Of a DNA stretch of 64,000 bases, positions 59,935-64,000 are shown in pieces. Source of the stretch: Pantoea sp. alder81 (lineage in GTDB: Bacteria > Pseudomonadota > Gammaproteobacteria > Enterobacterales > Enterobacteriaceae); NCBI RefSeq assembly GCF_020179835.1, contig NZ_JAIUDA010000015.1, positions 1 to 64,000 of the forward strand, given 5' to 3'. The notes below the pieces were generated by a model that saw nothing but the letters and a program-made list of their open reading frames with translations, searched no databases and was not told the DNA's origin. Every line of letters begins with the position of its first letter. Position 1 is the first letter of the stretch. A program made the position numbers and the translations under genes.

Positions 59935-61323
59935 ATGAACTCTGCTCATACTTCTCAACATAGGGGCGCGGCCCTAGCCTTCTCCGCTCAACAGGCTTCT
60001 TCTGTATTTACCTCTTTTGTCTCAACGGCCTCAGTACTCCGACTTAATTCTCACTGGCTAGTGGCCTCTGCACTGATGGCGAGCGCTTTCGCGCCTTCAC
60101 TGGCATTAGCCAATCTGGTGGATGACAGCCATCTCGATCTCACTGTACGCACGCTGTACTACAACAATGACACACGAGGTGCCGTCAAAAATCAGCCGAC
60201 CGGCGAACAGCTGGGGCAGGGATTTATTCTTAATGGCCGGTCGGGCTATACCGATGGCCCTGTTGGCTTGGGTGTCGATGCGATGGGTATGCTCGGTCTG
60301 AAGCTCTCCGGCCGGGATGGGTATAACACGTCAACCGGATTGTTTCCGCAGCACAGTGATAACAGTGCGCCGGGCAGTTTCGCTTCAGCGCGTTTTGCAT
60401 TGAAGGCCAAAGTCAGCAAAACCGTGGCAAAAGCCGGATTTCAGTCATTAAACCTGCCGGTGATAAAAACCAATGATGGAAGGCTGCTGCCGTCGCTTTA
60501 CCGTGGCTACACGCTGCATTCAACCGATGTTGATAATCTGGTTCTGGATGCTGGATTTATCGATCGTGTTCAAGGGCGTAACCAAACTCATTACCAGCCA
60601 TTAAAGGCCACCGGCAAGGCGAGCGGATTCAGCTCTGGATTGAGCTACGCCGGTGGCCGCTACACGCCAGTTGAAGCGCTGGAACTCAGTTATTATTTCG
60701 CACAACTCAATGATTTCTATCGACAGAATTTTGTTGGTATGACGAAGACGTTGCCAGTTGGCCCCGGCAAACTGAAAGCAGATTTGCGCTATTTCAACAG
60801 CCGCGGTAATGGCAATGAGTATGGGGGAAGTGTCGATAATAATGCCTACGGAGGGATAGTCTCCTGGTCAGCGTGGGGCAATACTTTGGGGTTAGGTTAT
60901 CAGCAACTGACGGGATCTAGCGGGTTCCCTTACCTCGATCCAGGTCAGACAGTGGACAGTGTCTCAACGGATACGTCCGGAGGCTCGACGGGGTTGATCA
61001 GTGAGTCACCGCTGTCGAAGTTCAAAACCGCCCATGAGAGTGCGCTGGTGGTGCGCTACAGTGCAAAACTCGACGCACTGGGCTTACCGGGCCTGAGCTT
61101 TAACAGTAGCTACGTGTCAGGCAGTCATGCGCGTGCGTCCAGCACCAGCGGTAACCAGAATGAGTGGGTGCGTACATTGGGTTTAAGTTACCAACTTCCG
61201 GAACGCGTGGCGAAAGGTGTCACTCTGGCGTGGAAAAATGTGACCTATCGTACCAACATTACCGGTACGCGTAGCCAGGACCAGAATATGCTGGTCGTGA
61301 AATGGAAGTTTGGCTTGCTGTAA
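59935..61323 (+). CDS. OprD family outer membrane porin
   Basis: This is a 462-residue substrate-specific porin of the OprD/OccD-OccK family. After the cleavage site (about residue 59, LALA-N) the mature protein opens LVDDSHLDLTVRTLYYNNDTRG, the usual first strand, and later shows DAMGMLGLKLSGRDGYN and a C-terminal strand ending KWKFGLL. The first 35 residues (MNSAHTSQHRGAALAF...) form an unusually long N-region before the hydrophobic core at about 41-59; there is no clear ribosome binding site. A near-consensus Fur box immediately upstream suggests iron control, uncommon for this family. Substrate unknown; perhaps a small iron chelate, aromatic or basic amino acid. Confidence 0.85.
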   Translation: MNSAHTSQHRGAALAFSAQQASSVFTSFVSTASVLRLNSHWLVASALMASAFAPSLALANLVDDSHLDLTVRTLYYNNDTRGAVKNQPTGEQLGQGFILNGRSGYTDGPVGLGVDAMGMLGLKLSGRDGYNTSTGLFPQHSDNSAPGSFASARFALKAKVSKTVAKAGFQSLNLPVIKTNDGRLLPSLYRGYTLHSTDVDNLVLDAGFIDRVQGRNQTHYQPLKATGKASGFSSGLSYAGGRYTPVEALELSYYFAQLNDFYRQNFVGMTKTLPVGPGKLKADLRYFNSRGNGNEYGGSVDNNAYGGIVSWSAWGNTLGLGYQQLTGSSGFPYLDPGQTVDSVSTDTSGGSTGLISESPLSKFKTAHESALVVRYSAKLDALGLPGLSFNSSYVSGSHARASSTSGNQNEWVRTLGLSYQLPERVAKGVTLAWKNVTYRTNITGTRSQDQNMLVVKWKFGLL

Positions 61324-61371
61324 TTTTATGAACCCGTCCGCAGTCTATATCTAATATTGTCGCGTGATTAA

Positions 61372-61399
61372 CAGGCAGCTTTAGTTGCCTGAGTTTTTG
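61372..61399 (+). terminator. Terminator of the porin gene
   Basis: CAGGCA (61372-61377) and TGCCTG (61386-61391) form a hairpin with an 8-base loop, followed by AGTTTTT. It lies between the convergent porin and LysR genes. Confidence 0.7.
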
Positions 61400-61414
61400 G
61401 TTAGGCATGAATTT

Positions 61415-62326
61415 TTAAGGCTGACTGACGGAGCGTGATTCAGCCACATGCCTTTCCAGAAAATCAATAAATGCGCGCACTTTCTCAGGCAAATGGCGGG
61501 TATTGGGATAGACCGCATAAATACCCTGGCGGGGAAAATAATGATCTGGCAACACGTGGATTAATTCGCCCCGAATCAATTGATCCTCGACCAGCCATGC
61601 GGGCAGGATCGCCACGCCAGCGCCCGCCAATGTAAAAGCAAGCAACGACGCTGCGCTGTCGGCCATCAGCATCGCTGCATGTCGTGCACTAAAAAGTACC
61701 GACTCTCCCGCTGGTGTAGTGATCTGCCAGCTCAAGGGGGCTGATAAGCGGCTGTGCGCAATCCACTTCGCTTCGGCGAGTTGTTCCATAGTCTCAATAG
61801 GTTGTACGACGAGGTGCTGAGGAGCCGCTACCGGTAAAATAGCGAACCGATCGATGAGCCTGGCTTGATGGTTGGAATCCGCCAGTTGACCGAGACGGAT
61901 AGCCACATCAAAACGGCCAGCAATCAGATCATCATTTTTTGATGATGAAACATGCTGTACGCGCAAATGGGGATGTTTGAGTGCGAATGCCGCCAGTGCG
62001 GGAACCACAACGTGTGCTCCGTATTCAGGCGTGGTGGTGATGCGTAGTGTGCCGCTGAGCCCGAGGTGATCGCTGCGGACATCGTCCAGTACGCGTTCTG
62101 CATCCTGCAACAGGCCCTGGCAACGATGGTAAAACTTATCACCGGTGTCTGTCGCCGCCACTCGCCGCGTGCTTCTGGTCAGTAAAGAGACGCCGAGCTC
62201 CTTTTCCAGCTGCTTTATATTGAAACTCACTACGGCTTTAGTGAGCCCTAATGTCTGGGCCGCGCCAGTGAAACTTCCAGCCTCGACCACCGCGACGAAC
62301 ATTTCCAGACGCTGCATGTTAATCAT
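61415..62326 (-). CDS. LysR family transcriptional regulator
   Basis: This is a 303-residue LysR-type regulator of the DmlR/YhjC-like subgroup. The HTH spans residues 1-62 (MQRLEMFVAVVEAGSFTGAAQTLG, KAVVSFNIKQLEKELGVSLLTRSTRRVAAT), and the effector domain includes RFDVAIRLGQLADSNHQARLIDRFAILP. ATG 62326 is preceded by GGAG; the longer form adds four residues. It is divergent from the MFS exporter at 62454 with 127 bp between starts, and so is its likely regulator. Confidence 0.9.
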   Translation of the reverse strand: MINMQRLEMFVAVVEAGSFTGAAQTLGLTKAVVSFNIKQLEKELGVSLLTRSTRRVAATDTGDKFYHRCQGLLQDAERVLDDVRSDHLGLSGTLRITTTPEYGAHVVVPALAAFALKHPHLRVQHVSSSKNDDLIAGRFDVAIRLGQLADSNHQARLIDRFAILPVAAPQHLVVQPIETMEQLAEAKWIAHSRLSAPLSWQITTPAGESVLFSARHAAMLMADSAASLLAFTLAGAGVAILPAWLVEDQLIRGELIHVLPDHYFPRQGIYAVYPNTRHLPEKVRAFIDFLERHVAESRSVSQP

Positions 62327-62453
62327 CACGCACTCCATTGATACAAGATGACTGTCAAAAATCGTTTGACAGTATAACCATACTGAGTGGATTTATCGCG
62401 ATGATCCCGGCGCTTATACTGCGCGCATAACGGCTGATCTGGTGGAAAGAATC

Positions 62454-63833
62454 ATGAGTTATCGTGTGCGTGTTGCCATTGTTTATTTACTGGGGTTCTT
62501 CATCGACCTGGTAAACATGTTTATTGCCAATGTTGCCTATCCTGAGATGGCGCGGCATTTTGCTGCCCCGGTCAGCCAACTGGCGTGGGTTAGTAATGCT
62601 TACATTCTAGGCCTGACGCTAGTGATACCGCTTAGCCGCTGGTGGATGGAACGTGTTGGCGCGAAGCGACTTTTTATCCTCTCACTGATTATTTTCATGG
62701 CCAGCAGTGCGGGCGTTGCCACATCACAGTCAATGTTTCACCTGATTGCCTGGCGTTTATTGCAGGGAATAGGGGGTGGATTGCTCATTCCTATCGGGCA
62801 AACCATGACTTATGCGCTGTATCGCAGCCATGAACACGCAAAACTTTCCTCTGCAGTGATGTTAGTGGCTTTACTGGCTCCGGCGCTGGCACCAGTCGCC
62901 GGTGGACTATTGATTGAAATACTTAACTGGCGTTGGGTGTTTCTGGCCAGTCTCCCGTTGGTCATCGTGGCTCTGGTATTGGCGATGTTATGGCTGAACG
63001 TGGATAAACCTACTGCTGAAGTTGGGCGGTTGGATCTGGTGGGATTGATCAGTGGGTGTAGTGGCTTGACATTGATCCTTTTGGGCCTGACTTCATTGGG
63101 CGAATATCAGCTTATGCATCAAGGCGTGTTGATGCTCTTAGGTGGGCTGATTGTCTTCGGCGGATACGTGTGGAATGCGCTGGGTAAAAGCCAGCCGCTG
63201 GTGAATTTGCATCTGGCAAAAGATCCTCTGTTGCAGACTGCCATGTTGATTTATCAATTTGTACCGGGTGTTTTTACCGGAGTCAGCTTGATAGCCATGC
63301 TCTACCTGCAAAATGAGTTTGGCCTGCCAGCTGCCTCTGTCGGTGCATTGATGTTGCCTTGGTCGGCCGCTTCATTTATCGCGATTAGCGTTACGGGGAA
63401 GTGGTTCAATATGCTGGGCCCGCGTCCACTGTTTATTATTGGGAGTATCACTCAGGCGTTGGGCATTGGGGTGCTAGCCATCATCGGCCATCCTGCATTA
63501 GCAGTGGTGTGTGTCATCGCATTCTGTCTTATGGGATTTGGCGGCAGTTTGTGCAGCAGTACGGCGCAAAGCTCGGCCTTCCTGCAGATTCCTGACGAGC
63601 AACTGGCCGATGCCAGTGCGATATGGAACATCAATCGTCAGCTGAGTTTCTGTCTTGGCGTCACATTAGTCACCTTACTGTTTAATCTGCTCGCAAACAG
63701 CGGCATATCAGTTGATCGCGCCTATCGACTTTGCTTTCTACTCGCTGCCTGTAGCGCCGTCGTGCCGGTTATATGTTGCCTGCGCATTGCGAACCGAAAA
63801 GTATTATTCACTCTTAATCAGGAGAAAAAATGA
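62454..63833 (+). CDS. DHA2 family MFS transporter
   Basis: This is a 459-residue inner-membrane drug:proton antiporter-type protein with up to fourteen predicted helices. Features are FFIDLVNMFIANVAYPEMARHF in helix 1, WVSNAYILGLTLVIPLSRWWMERVGAKRLFI around helices 2 and 3, and WRLLQGIGGGLLIPIGQTM (the family motif in helices 4 and 5). It is coupled to the next gene by an ATGA overlap. The divergent LysR gene is its probable regulator. Toxic-compound or metabolite export is likely; the substrate is unknown. Confidence 0.9.
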   Translation: MSYRVRVAIVYLLGFFIDLVNMFIANVAYPEMARHFAAPVSQLAWVSNAYILGLTLVIPLSRWWMERVGAKRLFILSLIIFMASSAGVATSQSMFHLIAWRLLQGIGGGLLIPIGQTMTYALYRSHEHAKLSSAVMLVALLAPALAPVAGGLLIEILNWRWVFLASLPLVIVALVLAMLWLNVDKPTAEVGRLDLVGLISGCSGLTLILLGLTSLGEYQLMHQGVLMLLGGLIVFGGYVWNALGKSQPLVNLHLAKDPLLQTAMLIYQFVPGVFTGVSLIAMLYLQNEFGLPAASVGALMLPWSAASFIAISVTGKWFNMLGPRPLFIIGSITQALGIGVLAIIGHPALAVVCVIAFCLMGFGGSLCSSTAQSSAFLQIPDEQLADASAIWNINRQLSFCLGVTLVTLLFNLLANSGISVDRAYRLCFLLAACSAVVPVICCLRIANRKVLFTLNQEKK

Positions 63834-64000
63834 ACCGCTATTTTCAGGAAGTTCTGGATGCACACGAAATCATTGGTCACTGGCTTGGTGATGCAGAAGC
63901 GAAGGATGATCTTTGCGATAACCTATTAGCGCGTTTTAGCCCAGACTTTATGATGGTGGGCCCGGCAGGCGTCATACTGAACTTTGATGCGTTGAACCGT
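63830..64000 (+). CDS. SnoaL/NTF2-like (DUF4440-type) protein, truncated by the window end
   Basis: The first 57 codons of a gene begin at ATG 63830, overlapping the MFS stop by four bases, with GGAG upstream. The product starts MNRYFQEVLDAHEIIGHW and continues LLARFSPDFMMVGPAGVILNFDAL, the alpha-helix plus strand pattern of nuclear-transport-factor-2-like/SnoaL proteins (DUF4440), often small hydrolases or isomerases. No stop is seen before the edge. It is probably co-translated with the exporter. Confidence 0.75.
   Translation, partial: MNRYFQEVLDAHEIIGHWLGDAEAKDDLCDNLLARFSPDFMMVGPAGVILNFDALNR

Noticed and set aside
1..64000. Prophage, integron or transposon making up part of the window
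   Set aside because: No integrase, transposase, phage structural gene or terminal inverted repeats were recognised; only vapBC and the edge repeat hint at mobility.

Overview
The window looks like a chromosomal or large-plasmid accessory region of a Gram-negative gammaproteobacterium, most likely in the Enterobacterales. FepA- and FhuE-type siderophore receptors, a membrane PQQ dehydrogenase, a YdgJ-like oxidoreductase and an iol set with an RpiR regulator support this. A Pantoea/Erwinia-like or Enterobacter-like host is a guess. I see no rRNA, tRNA, CRISPR array, insertion sequence or housekeeping gene. Almost everything concerns nutrient uptake and catabolism, with one regulator for every few genes.

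Layout. 1-890: a GTCCAGC heptamer array, then a gene-poor AT-rich stretch. 0.9-3.6 kb: a FAD monooxygenase, an AEC-type exporter and a divergent LysR regulator. 4.6-13.0 kb: a tight operon for N-modified D-amino acids (N-carbamoyl-D-amino acid hydrolase, D-amino acid aminotransferase, complete peptide-type ABC importer, N-acyl-D-amino acid deacylase). 13.2-20.4 kb: DJ-1/PfpI protein, FepA-like receptor with a Fur box, LysR/VOC pair, DeoR/YdgJ pair. 20.7-21.3 kb: VapBC toxin-antitoxin. 21.8-35.9 kb: a divergently organised inositol-type island around an RpiR regulator (iolD-iolE-SDR on the left; aldehyde dehydrogenase, HpcH/HpaI aldolase, 2-hydroxyacid dehydrogenase, iolG, further Gfo/Idh/MocA oxidoreductases, a MocB/IbpA-like binding protein and a TIM-barrel isomerase on the right). 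36.0-39.8 kb: a divergent member of the membrane PQQ-dehydrogenase family and a LacI regulator. 40.2-47.5 kb: FhuE-like receptor with a Fur box, a PNPOx-like flavoprotein, a sugar-porter MFS protein, a DUF2256 protein, and a LysR/MFS pair. 47.7-59.7 kb: a second catabolic island with a peptide/opine-type ABC importer, three DAO-family flavoproteins, an SDR, an OYE-family reductase and a MarR regulator. 59.9-64.0 kb: an OprD-family porin preceded by a near-consensus Fur box, a LysR regulator, a DHA2-type MFS exporter and the start of a SnoaL/NTF2-like gene.

How the parts may work together. The D-amino acid operon imports N-blocked D-amino acids, removes the blocking group and transaminates the product. 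The inositol island has IolG, IolE and IolD, which lead to 5-deoxyglucuronate, but no IolB, IolC, IolJ or IolA. In their place are an aldehyde dehydrogenase, an HpcH/HpaI aldolase and a D-2-hydroxyacid dehydrogenase. These could make up a kinase-free oxidative lower pathway ending in hydroxypyruvate and malonate semialdehyde, which is the best candidate here for an undescribed system. Three copies of a GCAATAAAA(A/G)TTGC palindrome flank the regulator and are its probable operators. The 47.7-59.7 kb island reads as uptake and oxidation of an N-substituted amino acid or amine of unknown identity. All functional calls rest on recognising protein families and motifs by eye; no database search was run.
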